Assembly: GCF_030704535.1 (NCBI RefSeq)
Contig: NC_081818.1
Location: 3,051,001 to 3,115,000, forward strand
DNA from: Vitis vinifera
Lineage: Eukaryota > Streptophyta > Magnoliopsida > Vitales > Vitaceae
Reading direction: 5' to 3'
DNA length: 64,000 bases
Notes under the pieces: generated by a model
What the model was told of the DNA's origin: nothing
The model's input: the letters and a program-made list of their open reading frames with translations, nothing else
Databases searched by the model: none
Shown here: positions 23,391 to 35,900 of the stretch, piece by piece
How the letters are laid out: each line of letters opens with the position of its first letter
Position numbering within the stretch: the stretch's first letter is position 1
Program-made: the position numbers and the translations under genes

Positions 23391-23784
23391 TATAATGACC
23401 AATATCCAACAATGAAGATATTGTTCCCTTTAAACCCAAATGGGTCCTCATAACTTAAAAATGCGCTTATAGGGTTAAAAGAAGCCTATCTAATATGGGA
23501 CATCACAATCACTCTTTCATATAAACATAACATCTTCGTTATATATTATGGGATTGTAAGGTCAAATAGACATATATCTCCCATGGGGTCAAACAAACCC
23601 CCACATCGAAGTCAATGATCGGTTCTGATACCATTTGTAATGACTCATACCTGACTATATAAATATTATCCATTTTAGGCTCAAAGGAACTCTTATGACT
23701 TTAAAATGCATCTACAAGGTTAAGAGGAGTTTATACTTATATATCATCATGAATTTTCTCACTTATCTAATGTGGGACATCACA
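23391..23784 (-). mobile_element. TRIM copy A, minus strand
   Basis: Read on the minus strand, the 5' LTR is 23784-23636 (TGTGATGTCCCACATT...CATTACA), followed two bases later by the primer-binding site TGGTATCAGAA (23633-23623), a short internal region, and a second LTR at 23507-23391. It is non-coding and an old, diverged copy. Confidence 0.75.
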
Positions 23785-23839
23785 ATCATACCCCCTATAC
23801 AGACACAACGAGGACGTTGTGTCTGCATGAGAGAATATT

Positions 23840-24258
23840 TGTGATATCTCATATCGAATAAGAGAGAAAGTTTCTAATGCTATATAAGTATGAACTTTTT
23901 TAACCTTATAGACACGTTTTAAAGTTGTAGGAGCCCTTTTGGTCTTAGAGCAGACAATATTTACATAGTTATGTGCAAGTCATTACAAATGGTATCAGAG
24001 TCAATCCTCGACTTTAGTGTGGGGGTTTGTTTGATCCCATGAGGGGTGTTTGTTTGTTTGGCTCCATAATCTCGTGGGACACAATGAAGACATTATGTCG
24101 ACATGAGGGGATGATTGTAATGCCCAACATCGGATAGAAGAGGAAGTTCATAATACTATATATGTATAGACTCTTTTTAATCTTGTCTATGCGTTTGAAA
24201 GTTGTGAGCCTCATTGGTTCTAAAGCGAACAATATCTACATGGTTGGGTGCAATCACA
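23840..24258 (+). mobile_element. TRIM copy B, plus strand
   Basis: The 5' LTR is 23840-23987, the primer-binding site TGGTATCAGAG is at 23990-24000, and the internal region opens with the same motif as copy A (GTGGGGGTTTGTTTGA). A purine-rich CATGAGGGGATGA lies before the 3' LTR (24116-24258). The element belongs to the same family as copy A but is oriented head-to-head with it. It is non-coding. Confidence 0.78.
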
Positions 24259-24310
24259 CAAACACTAATGCATCAGATCACATCAAAACTTCTTAGTTAA
24301 ATGTGCTTAT

Positions 24311-24637
24311 CGTGATGTCTCATATCGGATAGGGGAGAAAGTTTTTATTGTTATATATGTATGGACTCTTCTCAACCTTGTAAATGTGTTTTAAAGTCAT
24401 GATGACCCCTTTAGACCTAAAACATATAATATTTATAAAGTTAGGTATAAGTTGTTACAAATCAATATGAAGGTTTGTTTGATGTATTTGTGATATTCCA
24501 CATTAAATAAGAGGAAAAGTTCCTAACATTATACAAGTATAGACTCTTTTTAACCTTGTACATACGTTTTAAAGGCATGAAGACCCCTTCAGACCTAAAA
24601 TTAACAATATTTACATGATTGAGTGTAAGTTGTTACA
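24311..24637 (+). mobile_element. TRIM copy C, plus strand, incomplete
   Basis: Two further LTRs of the same family, 24311-24459 and 24489-24637, each about 149 bp and ending GTTGTTACA. The segment between them is very short compared with copy B, so the copy looks incomplete. It is old by the divergence of its LTRs. Confidence 0.72.
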
Positions 24638-24781
24638 AAAATTGCAAACAATGGTGCTAACAATATATATTGTGAATCCAAATCAAACAAGTTTAAGTTT
24701 TTAGTAAAGTTGATAGTTTATTTAAAAGTGGTGCCAAAAGCCCAAAAAGACAATGAAATTAATCCTTACTCATCCTTCAAA

Positions 24782-24791
24782 ACGACGTCGT
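24782..24791. promoter_or_regulatory. ACGACGTCGT palindrome upstream of the J-domain gene
   Basis: A perfect palindrome containing the bZIP C-box GACGTC, about 85 bases before the start codon. Palindromes of this kind are common in plant core promoters. A role here is inferred only from position. Confidence 0.45.
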
Positions 24792-24875
24792 CCTCCTTTA
24801 AAACGCATCGTTTTAAGTCTGGCGTTTGGAGCCCACTCTGTGTGGGGATGAAGCAGCAGAGCCAGAGAGAGGGAG

Positions 24876-27825
24876 ATGATGGGGTGTTTGGTTCTCTACA
24901 ATTCAACCCTTCCGATCAATACCGTTTCAAAATCGGTTACCAATCTTAACGGCTTCAATTTTCCTGCCACCTTCAAGACTTCGTTATCGTTTTCTTCAAG
25001 TTCAACGTCTCGATTTACAGTGAATTGTAGAGACAGAACTGGAGAAGAACCGAAACTCTCTGATTCTTCGGCTTACGCTGTCCTTGGGGTCGACCCCAGT
25101 TGCTCAGCTCCCGAGCTTAAGGCCGCTTTCAGAGCCAAAGTATGAAAAAAAATTCAAGAATTGTTTGATTTATTTTGTTTGGCTCCCGGGAAAATGGAAG
25201 AAAAGAAAATAAAATTTTGAATTTTATGCATGTTTTTTTTTGCCTTCTAGGCCAAACGGTGGTATTCCACTTTTGGGTTGGGGTTTGTTCTTTTGTTTTT
25301 TTTCCCATTCTTTCATTGGGTTCCGAACGGTGAATATTATGTGATTCGAAGTTTAGTTTATTTTCTTTTCCTGCATTTTCTCAGATACCAAACAGAGAAT
25401 TGATACCTTTTGTGAGCAAATGAAAAATCAACTAAGCAAAGGAGAAGTAATAGGCACAACAGAGTGATGTTTCTGGGATAAAGTAATAAAGAATCTGCAG
25501 TTTCCACTATAAATTCTTTTCTTTTCCTACATTTTCTCAAGAATCAAACAAGAAATTAATGTTTCTCTGGCATTAAAATTCGAACATGAAAGAAATGGGG
25601 ATTGACGCCTTTTTTGGTTTTTAGTACAGGTCAAGCAGTTTCACCCCGATGTAAATAAAGAAGGGGGAGATTCAGACAAGATGATTCGCCTTGTAATTCA
25701 AGCATACGAGGTACAATCATATATAAAACTAGAACAATTTATTTCGTTCGATTTCTTTAGTAAAGATTCAAAGGAAGACACAGGACCACCATGGAGTGAT
25801 TCATTCTTCTTTGTTTGGTTTCAAGGAAAAAAAACCTGAAAACCTAATAGTTGTAATAGGCTTGATTCAGTTGTCATATTAGTTTTTTCTATTGAGCTCA
25901 CATGTATAATGTTTGTACTTCTATAACTAGTCGCCATTGATAGAAATTGTTGACTCTAGCGGTTTAATATTGTATGCAGCTGTTATCCTGTTGCAGCCGA
26001 TCAGAGATCATTGAGAGGTAAACTGAGTGTTCAAGTTCTTGGAATCTAGTAATGGAATGTTTCTGTTGTTTCTTAGCCATATGGTATTGCCATTTCTGTT
26101 CTATCTTGCTTCATCCAAAACTTTTGTTATTTTCAAGTTTCTAATGGACATATCGGGTTATTGAAAAATTCAGAAGCCACTCACAATAATTTGTATTCAT
26201 TCCGTGATTGCATGCTCCAAAATCTATTTGCAGATTTCGATAAATTATTCACAAATGAACCTCTGAATTATTCTGGGAAGGAAGCTCCATCTTCTGTCCT
26301 TTTTACATGTAATGCCCTTCTGCAGTTTTGTACTCATTATCTTCCAACCTTTGAATAATTCCTTGAACTGGAGTTTTCCCAGATCCTGAATTTGTAATGT
26401 TAATCTCTGATGTCAACTGTGCTACTCCTGAATCATTTGAAGGAACTTAGTATGTTTTTAGTTCGTTATTTACGTATCAGTTAAGTTATATATTTATGAT
26501 CCCCACCATTCTTTGAAAATTTTTTGTTCTTAGTGTCGTTCTTAATGTTGGACATGTATATTTGTAGGGAATGTTTAGATCCATTTGATGAGCCGGAATG
26601 CGAGGCATTTGATCTCTTTGTTAATGAAGTTCTTTGTGTTGGCAAAGGTATGGTGGCTTCACTCTAACTTCTACCTTAAACCCTGAACTGTTGATGAGCT
26701 AGTAGTTCAATGAATTTTGAAAGCATCGGATAGTAGAACTTAGGTATTGAGCTTTCTTCATCTTGCCTGGTCTACTAAGAAACAAAAACCCTGAACTGTT
26801 GGTGATACACTCCCTTTCAGGAGTTGTGTGGCTGCAATAGCTAGAAATTGTCTTGCAAGTCCAAAACCCCTCAATTACAGAAAATCATTGCCTGCAGTTC
26901 TACATAAAGAGTGAGCATATAGCTTTGTATATCTCATATCGTTATTGAATTCCAGGGATGAAAATAATATTTGTGACAAGCAACAGGGATCTCTGTTCTT
27001 GCCCTCTGTTGTGAAGAGGACTCCCTTAAGTAACATCGTGTTGATTGAACCCTTGGATTGTTCTGTTGTCATGTACCTGAAGTTCATGAGTTATCCTCAT
27101 TCAAATTTCTGAGAAGCCTGCAAAAGCATAAATTTGTACATGGATCTCTTCTCACCAACCTTCCAAAATATCTGCAGGCTGTCCGTATTCGTGTGTAAAT
27201 AAAGCACCTCATGCCTTCACATTTGTTTCTTCAACCGGAACCGCACGAGCAACTTCTCAAGGTCAGCCTAATCTCTATTAAACTCCTGGCCTATCAAACT
27301 ACAATGAAGAGGATTTTAAAGCCACTATGAACTCTAATCAGGACATGGTGAAGATTACCAAGTTCAGCTTGCAGTTGGCCAGTGCCCAAGAAGCTGTATT
27401 CATTATGTTACACCTTCACAGAGAATCGTTCTGGAGGAGCTTCTGGACAGGTAGACACATCTCATCCTTTCTGAAAATCCATGTTAAAAAAGTATAGAGA
27501 TTTATACTAATCTAGAGCAACCAGTAAATTAAAACAATGGAGCTTGTCTACATTCCTTAGACTCATGTGAGAGCTTGTCTACTTATGTTAATCCCAGTCC
27601 AGTTAACGGATAATCTGGGATCAGCTTATATGTTAAGAGCTTTATCATTAACTTCTGTGTTTATGGTTCATTTTGATTTGCAGCATCTTGGACACACCTT
27701 ATGATACTTCAGCTGAGGCAGACTTGCTTTATTCGCTTATCGTTAAAGCCAGGTTTGAGAACAACCGGTATCAGAAGCCGAAGAATCAACCAAAGGGCTC
27801 AACCCAACACGTAGATTGGTTTTGA
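24876..27825 (+). CDS. Chloroplast-type J-domain protein with ferredoxin-like domain
   Basis: Seven exons: 24876-25139, 25630-25710, 25980-26017, 26568-26647, 27178-27261, 27342-27450 and 27684-27825. They give 265 residues in one clean frame. The N-terminus (about 1-55) is rich in serine, threonine and basic residues with few acids, fitting a plastid transit peptide. The J-domain starts near residue 65 (YAVLGVDPSCSAPELKAAF) and keeps the HPD motif at 93-95 that stimulates Hsp70. A second part has clustered cysteines (CVGKGCPYSC, then GQCPRSCIHYV), the 4Fe-4S ferredoxin-like domain found in Arabidopsis J-proteins of the DJC76/DJC77/DJC82 group. The tail DTPYDTSAEADLLY fits that group. The start could equally be the second in-frame ATG at 24879. 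The likely role is an Hsp70 co-chaperone in plastids. Confidence 0.88.
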
Positions 27826-28118
27826 TATTTGGATTTCCAGGCTTCATCCCAGAGGCAAAGCATAACCAGCCACTATGCTGATACTGCAACATATGCTAAT
27901 GCTCCTTGTCATGTAATGAGATGAAATTCAAGTAACAGAAATGCTCTATTGAGTTGCCCAGTGTGTGCCTTAACTTTAATCCATGGAGATTAGTATATAG
28001 GTACTGGAGAGTAAGCCTTGCGGGTAATATCGGATTCTGGTGTTTGTATGATCAATAAAGAAAATATTACACTCCATTTGACCATTCTTGATCCGGATCA
28101 TTGGAAGGCAAACAATGA
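27826..28118. other. 3' UTR of the J-domain gene
   Basis: Non-coding. An AATAAA-type signal (CAATAAAGAAAAT) lies near 28051. Confidence 0.5.
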
Positions 28119-28458
28119 GTTTGGTAACTGTTTTTTAAAACAGTTTTCTATTCTCACAAAAAAAAAAAAAAAAAAAAAACATATTTGATAATAAAAAAGT
28201 TATTGTTTCTAGAGAACATTTTTTTACTTGTTTTCACTTATTTTAGAAAATAATTATATAAATATGTAAAATAATTAAAAATAAAGTACTGGATATAAAA
28301 ATTATTTTTTAAATATATTTAAAAATATTAAATACAAGTTAAAAACATTTCAGTTGTTAAATAGATTTTTTTTTTTCTACAAAATATCATAGAATAGTTT
28401 TAAAAAATGTTTTCAAAAACTATTTCTTAGAACCGTTTTAAAAAAACAGCTACCAAAC
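28119..28458. mobile_element. MITE with GTTTGGTA-type inverted ends, 340 bp
   Basis: The left end GTTTGGTAACTGTTTTTTAA is matched by the inverted right end GTTTGGTAGCTGTTTTTTTA. The interior is AT-rich and non-coding. Related sequences lie in introns at 39259-39700 and 44280-44620. No clear target duplication could be fixed. Confidence 0.65.
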
Positions 28459-28919
28459 AATAGCTTGTGAATGTTTGATACTTGAAAAATTTGAGAAAAA
28501 GAAAATACATAGAAAAAATGCACGAAAAAAAAAACTCTTATAAAATCATCTTAAAAGAACAATAATTTAAAAAATGGTTAAAAAAATTAAAAGAATTAAT
28601 ATATTTTTATTATCTTAAATTTTAAAAAATTTAAAAGTAATTTTTAATATCACAAAGTGCATTTTTTTTAAAGTTGAATATATTTTATATAGAAATTATT
28701 ATTATTTATAGTATATTTTTTATTTTTCCTTTAAATTCTAATATTATAAGATAAGGTGGAGAGGTTGTTTAATGAGATCAACCCGAAGCGTCGGGTCGGA
28801 TGAAGCAAATCGGGTCAAGTTTCACCCGTTGAAACGTATGATCCAGAAATCAGGATCCGCCCGTTGATTTTCTCATATAAGATGCCCTCACAGCAGCCGA
28901 ACCGTACCCTAATAACCGA
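28459..28919. other. AT-rich intergenic, then eIF3j promoter
   Basis: Bases 28500-28740 are AT-rich. From 28755 the composition rises to normal promoter values. No gene is seen before the eIF3j leader. Confidence 0.4.
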
Positions 28920-28996
28920 TTCGGTCATTTCTGTCTTGCGTTACCACTCACTCTTTTCGTCGGAATCCGAATCGATCTCAACGTTTCTTCTTCCTA

Positions 28997-29062
28997 TTAG
29001 GGTTTTTCTTCTTCCGTGTTAGAAGGCTCGATATTAGGGTTTCTCCTTCTTCGCTAGGGTTT
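28997..29062. promoter_or_regulatory. Three telo-box motifs in the eIF3j leader
   Basis: TTAGGGTTT at 28997-29005 and 29034-29042, and TAGGGTTT at 29055-29062. Telo-boxes (AAACCCTAA) are known from 5' regions of plant genes for ribosomal proteins and translation factors, which fits the downstream gene. Confidence 0.6.
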
Positions 29063-29977
29063 CGGTTTGTTGACGCCCTTGAGTTGAAGAAGAGAAGGTT
29101 TTTTTTAGATTAATTTAGGTAATCACAATGATTCTTTTTCTCTCAATTAATTTCCGTTCTTGGTTTTATACGGGGGAAACGCGGGGCAGAAATTTGTTTG
29201 GTCCTGTCATTGTTTTGGGGTGCTCTTTGTTTAATATGTTTGGTTGCTGAGCAGATGGTGGCATTAAGGGTTTGAATTTTGGAGTTTTGTGGTTTGGGAC
29301 CCGAGAAAATTAGAGCCTCTCATGAGGCTCAACTGAATTGGTATAAGTCAATAGTTGGGTTTTAAATTTCCTGGAACCCCCACGAGGGAGTGGTGCTGGT
29401 TTTTCAGCTAGGTTTTTTATTTTCTTGGAAAAATATGGGATTGACACTGGTTCTTGAGTCGGGGTTTGCATTTTATTGGAAAAATATGATAGATTGGCTC
29501 TGATTTTAGGTAGAATCTTGCGGTTTCTTGCAACCCTACAAGAATAGAGTAGATTTTTGAGTTGGGTTTTGGATTTTCTCCAAACCCTGGAAGATGGTGG
29601 CACTGATTCTGTTTTTGACATTATTTACAAGTTTTGTTTGCAAATAATCTTGAAAGTTTATTCACTGAAATTTCTGGTTTTGAGATTAATGTGGAGTCAT
29701 TAATCATGACTGTTGGAAACTGTATCTCTCAGTTTTTATGGTGGATGATTTCTTTGAACTTCTTGTTGCTTGTTATCGTTATTGTTTTCAGTGACAGTTG
29801 AATACTGTTAATTCCATTTTCTTTCTTGTACCTTTTAATGTTGCTGTTTACACTATTCTAATTACTAATGTAAAATCTTTTCCATGTTTGTGTCCTTCAA
29901 TATGCAGGGTCATCCATTTATTCTTGACTTAAGGAGATCTTGAACAAAAAAAACTTTGTCCAAATCGGAAAACAGAG

Positions 29978-32900
29978 ATGGAAGACTGGGGTAACATGCC
30001 TTTGCTATATAAAGTTTTGATTATCTTTGTGATAATCATAATTTCTTTAGCATAAGCATATTGCTGAATTTTATATTTTAATGACAAGCAACTACTTGAA
30101 GTTGTTAGATATTTTGACATGTCAAAAATGATTGTTTGTGACAAATATGATTCAGATGAAATGTTTTTTCTTTTTATTTTTCTTTTTTTGATAGGCTAAT
30201 CTTTAGTATTATGCAAGTCCAAGATTTTGAAATACACAGAGATTGACATATTTGATTCATATCCTTTTCTAGGAAAAGGCTGTCAATTTCCTGAAACTAA
30301 ATAAGTCCATTAGATTGGCTCAACTTGGTAACTACTAGCAAGAGGCAGTCGGGGCCATGGGGGTGGTGGTGGTTTGGTAAATGAAAAGTTTCTGATGTAA
30401 AGTTAGGTTTTGATATCATTTCAATTACCACCATTTCCTTTGAAAATAATTGTTGTATTGAGGGCCAGATCTGCTTTGGTCATATGTTATAACTATTAAC
30501 TCCATAGGCAAAGTAATTATTTCCAAGTGGTGATGTTTGCATAGAGGTAGGTAGTTTAGGCTACATTAGAGCACAAGATAAGGTCGGTGGTCTTTTCTGG
30601 AATCAGAAGAAAAATATTAAGATAATCTTTCTAATTAAAAGATTACAACCTTTTAAGCTTTGCAGTGAGTTTGTTCTTTACTTTGTGTTGTATTCAATTT
30701 ATAAAGTCTAATGCTATTGTTTCAGAGGATGAGCCAATTACACCTCTTGGAAAAAAAGAGGAACCTAAGAATAAGTGGGATGATGAAGATTTGGATGACG
30801 ATAATGTGAAGGAGTCATGGGAGGATGAAGATGAGCCTGCTCCGGTATTATTAAATTCTATTTATGTTCTTCAATTAGATATTGTGGCTGAAGTCTGTTT
30901 TCATCTGTTCCTTTAATCATATTTATGATAAGCTTTGACTAGATATATATATACACTCTGCAAACATCCTGTATACCTTGGTGTATAGCATCCTTGTTTG
31001 TTATTCACAAAATTTACCCTTTTAAATCACTAGCCATATGTTGTTTTACACATCAACTGGCGAATGAGACTATATTTTTCAGTGATATGCCCTTTGGAAT
31101 GTGTATTAGCTAATAAATCGGGCAAAATGGTTGTGTTTATTCATCTACTGAATTTGAGTGCTTGAACGTTTTGTTGAATTATAATTATGTCATTGTCGTC
31201 GTATCTTTCAAACAAACCACACAATCATTTTCGACCATATACTCTGCCACCTGTGGTCCTGTGTCTCACTTCTATCTGAATGAGTTTGGGATTTAGACAA
31301 TTAAGAATGAGAATAGAAAACCCCAGTTGTGTGTGGAGCTGTTTCAGATTTGGATTTTTGTTATTTGTTTGATTTTATCCTCTTGTTGAAAGTTTTTGGA
31401 TGCATGTAGTCAGTTTAAATTACATATGGGCGGTTTCAGGATAGTTTGAGTTGGATGTGGGATGAGGCCAGGTTTAATATGTTCAATTAGGGTTGGGAAC
31501 ATGGATTAGAGAATTCTATATTGCAGTTCTGGTGTTTGGCCTCTTTTTTCACTCATGATGGAGTAACATCCTTGTTAATTATGGTTCTCTAAAGTCGATT
31601 TTAATTCATGTGATGTGATCAGGCACCTGTAATACAACCTCCTGCTGAAAAGCCTCCCAAGAAACCTGTGGAAAAAGCTACTGAGAAGAAAGGAAAAGCT
31701 GTTGAAGCAGTAACAGAAGTCACACTAGATCCTGTAGCAGAGAAAATTAGACAGCAGAGGTATGAATTTGATGCATTCATTTCTTCTTGTATACAGCTAG
31801 TTTTTACAACTTGTGGTTTTACATTTATATCACTTGATGCTTTAGGTGCACATGAGTACTTGTACATGGAAAGCTGCTGCATTGCATATACATCATATGG
31901 TTGTTCCATATTTTGATAGATAACAATTTAGCAGAAAAAAACCATGAGTATGGTGGTCCATACTCATGCAAGCATACAATGCTATGAGCTTAGACACAAC
32001 CACTTGCCCCAAGTGGGTACATGCAGGTTTATCTCATGTCAATTAAAATGTTTAAAAGCTGGACTTGGCTGTTCTACCCTAGGGTCAGTTGAATGCGAGA
32101 CCTGTACAGTTGAATGTGAAAACTGAAAGAGCATTATCACTTGGAGGGTATACTGACCATTATGTCCTCCCAAAGGGGAAAAAAAATTGGGGGTTTGTTG
32201 CAATGTATTTATGTCAGATTAAGAATTTGAAATTCAGCCCCGATGCAAAGATCATCAGATTCTTAGTATTCAATAGACTATGTATAGGAACTCTATCCAC
32301 TCATACATTAACAATATTTACATAACATGGATTTGCTTTGATGGTATTTGCACCCTAAGAGGTAGCTAAAGATGTTACTTTTGCACTTCTGGTTGTACTG
32401 TTTTAGCCTTATAGTTAGGCTATGCAAGGGCTTCAGATGAGTCTTGGTCCTAAAGCGTTCCCTCAGCTAGCCTATTTTTTTTTTTGATAAATAAGCACAG
32501 AATATATTAAGGGGCAAAAAGCCACAAAGCATACATGGAGTATACATAGCAGCTTGAAAAAAAAAAACGTAAAAAACACCTCACCAGCCCTTAAGTGGCC
32601 GCTAGCCACTCCAAAAAGCCTAAGAGCAAAGAGGACTCCCCTTCAATATACACCCTAGTCCAACTCCACAAATTACATACAAAAGAATTTTTGAGTTTCT
32701 GTATAGTTAAAGAACCCCCCCTAAAAGCTAATCTATTCATTTCCTTCCATACCATCCAAAAAATACACAACGGAATGGAATTCCAAATCTTTTTCCTTTT
32801 TTTCCCCACAAAAAGGCCCCTCCAACTAATTAACACCTCTTTGACTGTCTCTGGGAATATCCACTGAACCCCGAACAAGGCAAGGACGATCTCCCAGAGG

Positions 32901-35900
32901 ACCCTGGCCATTATACAGTGTAAAAGAATGTGATTTACATTTTCCTCTTCACAACCACACAAAAAACAGCAATTAGGGAGCTGCCACCCCCGTTTTTGAA
33001 GTCTATCCAAGGTGAGAATCTTCCCCCATGTGGCCTCCCAAGCAAAAAAAGCAACTTTGGTTGGGACCTTATCCACCCAAATGCACTTATTCGAGAAGGC
33101 AAAGGCGTTGGGAGCAACCAGCAGAAAATAAGCGTCCCTAACCCCAAAAGTGCCATGACCCCCTCCTTTCCATAACACTGAGTCCTCCTCTGAAGATATT
33201 CTGAAGCCTCTCAGCATATTAAGCAAATCTCCTATCAAGTCCAGCTCCCAATCATTAAAATCTCTAGAAAATTTGAGATTCCAACCTCCTTGACCAAGGC
33301 TTGAGTCCCACACTTCATTGACCGTTGCATTCCTATGGACCGCCAAGGCGAATAATTGGGGGAAGTTTTGGGACAGCGTCGCATTGCCACACCAATGATC
33401 AGTCTAGAACTTAACTCTAGTCCCATTAGCCACCTTAAACTCTATGTTATTCCAACACCAATTTGCCTCATTCAGAATCTCCTTCCAAACCCCCACTCCA
33501 AACGTCCCGCGAGCTTCATTAGTCCTCCACCCAAAGCCCTCTTGGCCATACTTCACCCCAATCACCTTTTTCCAAAGATTTTCCTTTTCAAAGGCAAATC
33601 TCCATATCCATTTACCCAGCAAGACCTTGTTCAAGAGATCAATCTTCCGTATGCCTAGACCAACCTTCTCCTTTTGAGTACACACTACCTCCCAATTGAT
33701 CAAGTGGATTTTCCTTTCCAAGCTTCCTCCTTCCCAAAGAAAGTCTCGTTGTAATTTTTCAAGCCTTTTTGCAACAATCTTGGGCATTCGAAAGAGGGAT
33801 AATTGGTAAATAGGCATGCTAGCCAGTGTGCTCTTAATGAGGGTGATTCTCCCGCCCTTAGAAATATATTGTCTTTTCCACAGGGCTAATCTTCTCCTCA
33901 TTCTCTCTTCCACCCCATCCCACATAGACATAGCCTTGTGATGGGCTCCAAGGGGCAGCCCCAAGTAAACATTGGGCAGAGACCCCATTCTACACCCTAG
34001 CTCCACTGCCATTTTCTCAATCTCTTCTACCTCCCCAACAGGAATTAATTCGCTTTTAGCTAGGTTTATTCTTAGGCCGGAGGCTGCCTCAAACCAATCC
34101 AAAATCCAGCTTAAAAAGGTAAGATGCTCTTTCCTTGCTTCGTAGAAAATGATTGTATCGTCAGCAAAAAGTAAATGGGAGACATTCGTCTCCATCCTCC
34201 CTCTCCCCCGAAGTCTACAGCCTGAAATGAAGCCCCCATCAGCAGCCCTTCTTATTAGAGTACTTAGCACTTCCATACCCAAGACAAAAAGGTAAGGAGA
34301 AAGAGGATCTCTTTGACGCAACCCCTTGGTGTTCGAGAAGAAACTTGCTGACACCCCATTGATCAGGACATAAAATTTGGCGTTGAAATACACCACCAAA
34401 TCCACTCCATCCACCGAGACCCAAAGCCCATCTTATGCAAAACCTTCATGAGAAAATTCCAATTGATGCTATCATAGGCTTTTTCAATGTCCAATTTACA
34501 AATCAGCTCTTTCTCTTTACGTTTATGTCAGAAGTCAATCACCTCATTAGCGATAGGCGAAACATCCAAAATCTGTCTGCCCCTTACAAAGACATTTTGA
34601 TCCACATAAACCACCTTTCCTAAAACCTTCTTCAGCCTATTCGCCAGCACCTTGGCTAAAAGCTTGTACAGTCCCCCTAAAAGGCTGATGGGTCGAAAAT
34701 CCCCAAGGTCCAAAACTTTTGGCAAAGGATCTTTGATCATAAAACTCCTTAAACAAATCCACAATCTCCTCCTTCACAAAGTCCCAGCAAGCTTGTCAAA
34801 AAGCGACTGTGAACCTATCCGGGCCTGGAGCTTTATCACCATTCATTTCCATCAAGGCAGAGTGGATTTTTTCCTCAGTGAAAGGCAGCTCCAAAACTTC
34901 AGCTTCACGGAAATTTAGATGTTGAAGGTGTAGCCCCTCAATGTCAACTCTCTAGCTTGGCTATTCTGAGAGCAATTGTTGATAAGCATTCACAATCCCC
35001 TCCCTCACCCCCTGATCCTCAGTCATCCACACCTCGTTAATCTTAATTTTATTCAGGGAATTATTTCTTCAATTGGCATTTGCCATCCATTGAAAGAAGC
35101 CTGTATTCCTATCCCCTTCCTTTAGCCGCAACTCCCTTGACAATTGTCTCCAATGGGTTTCTTCCAGTAAAACCCACTTTTTATAGGTTTCCTTAGCTTC
35201 TTTTTTCAGCTCTGTTTCTCCTTCTGAAAGGCTCCTTTCACTTCCCACCCCATGCTAGTACTCAACTTGTTGTAGAGTTGAGTTTTTATTAACTTCCAGC
35301 CTTCCAAACACGTCCCTATTCCAAACTTTGATTTTTTGCTTCATCTCCTTCAACTTAGTGGCCAGTCTAAAACTGGCCCTCCCTCTCACCCCAGACCCCT
35401 GCCATCATCCTCGAAGAAGGTCCTTAAAACCATCAACTTTAAGCCACATGTTTTCAAACCTAAACGGGGAGGGGCCCCGCCTTAACCCACCACCCTTCAG
35501 CAAGATGGGAAAGTGGTCTGAAGTGGGTTTAGGCTGCCTACTTTGGACAACCCCACTAAATTGATCAAGCTAGTTCTGGGTCACTAGGAATCTATCCAGT
35601 CTAGCCCAAGACTGATTATTCCTACCCCCACTCCAGGTAAGCACACCCCCTTGTAAAGGAAGATCAAGTAGCTCTAGCTCGTCAACAATCTAGGAAAACC
35701 TTCTCATTACACCAGTTAGCCTTCCCTAGCTACTCCTTTCCCTTTGGGAGAGGATGACATTGAAGTCACCCCCTAAACACCAGGGATCATCCCAAATGCC
35801 TCTGATCGCCCCTAACTCCTCCCACAAACAATCCCTAACCTCTCTAGAGAAAGGCCCGTACACACCTGTGAAAATCCAAACTAGCCCATCTTCCACATTC

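Noticed and set aside
26161-26358. Possible extra exon in the J-domain gene
   Set aside because: Exons at 25980-26017 and 26568-26647 join directly to give the conserved IIERECLDPF sequence, so this frame is intronic.
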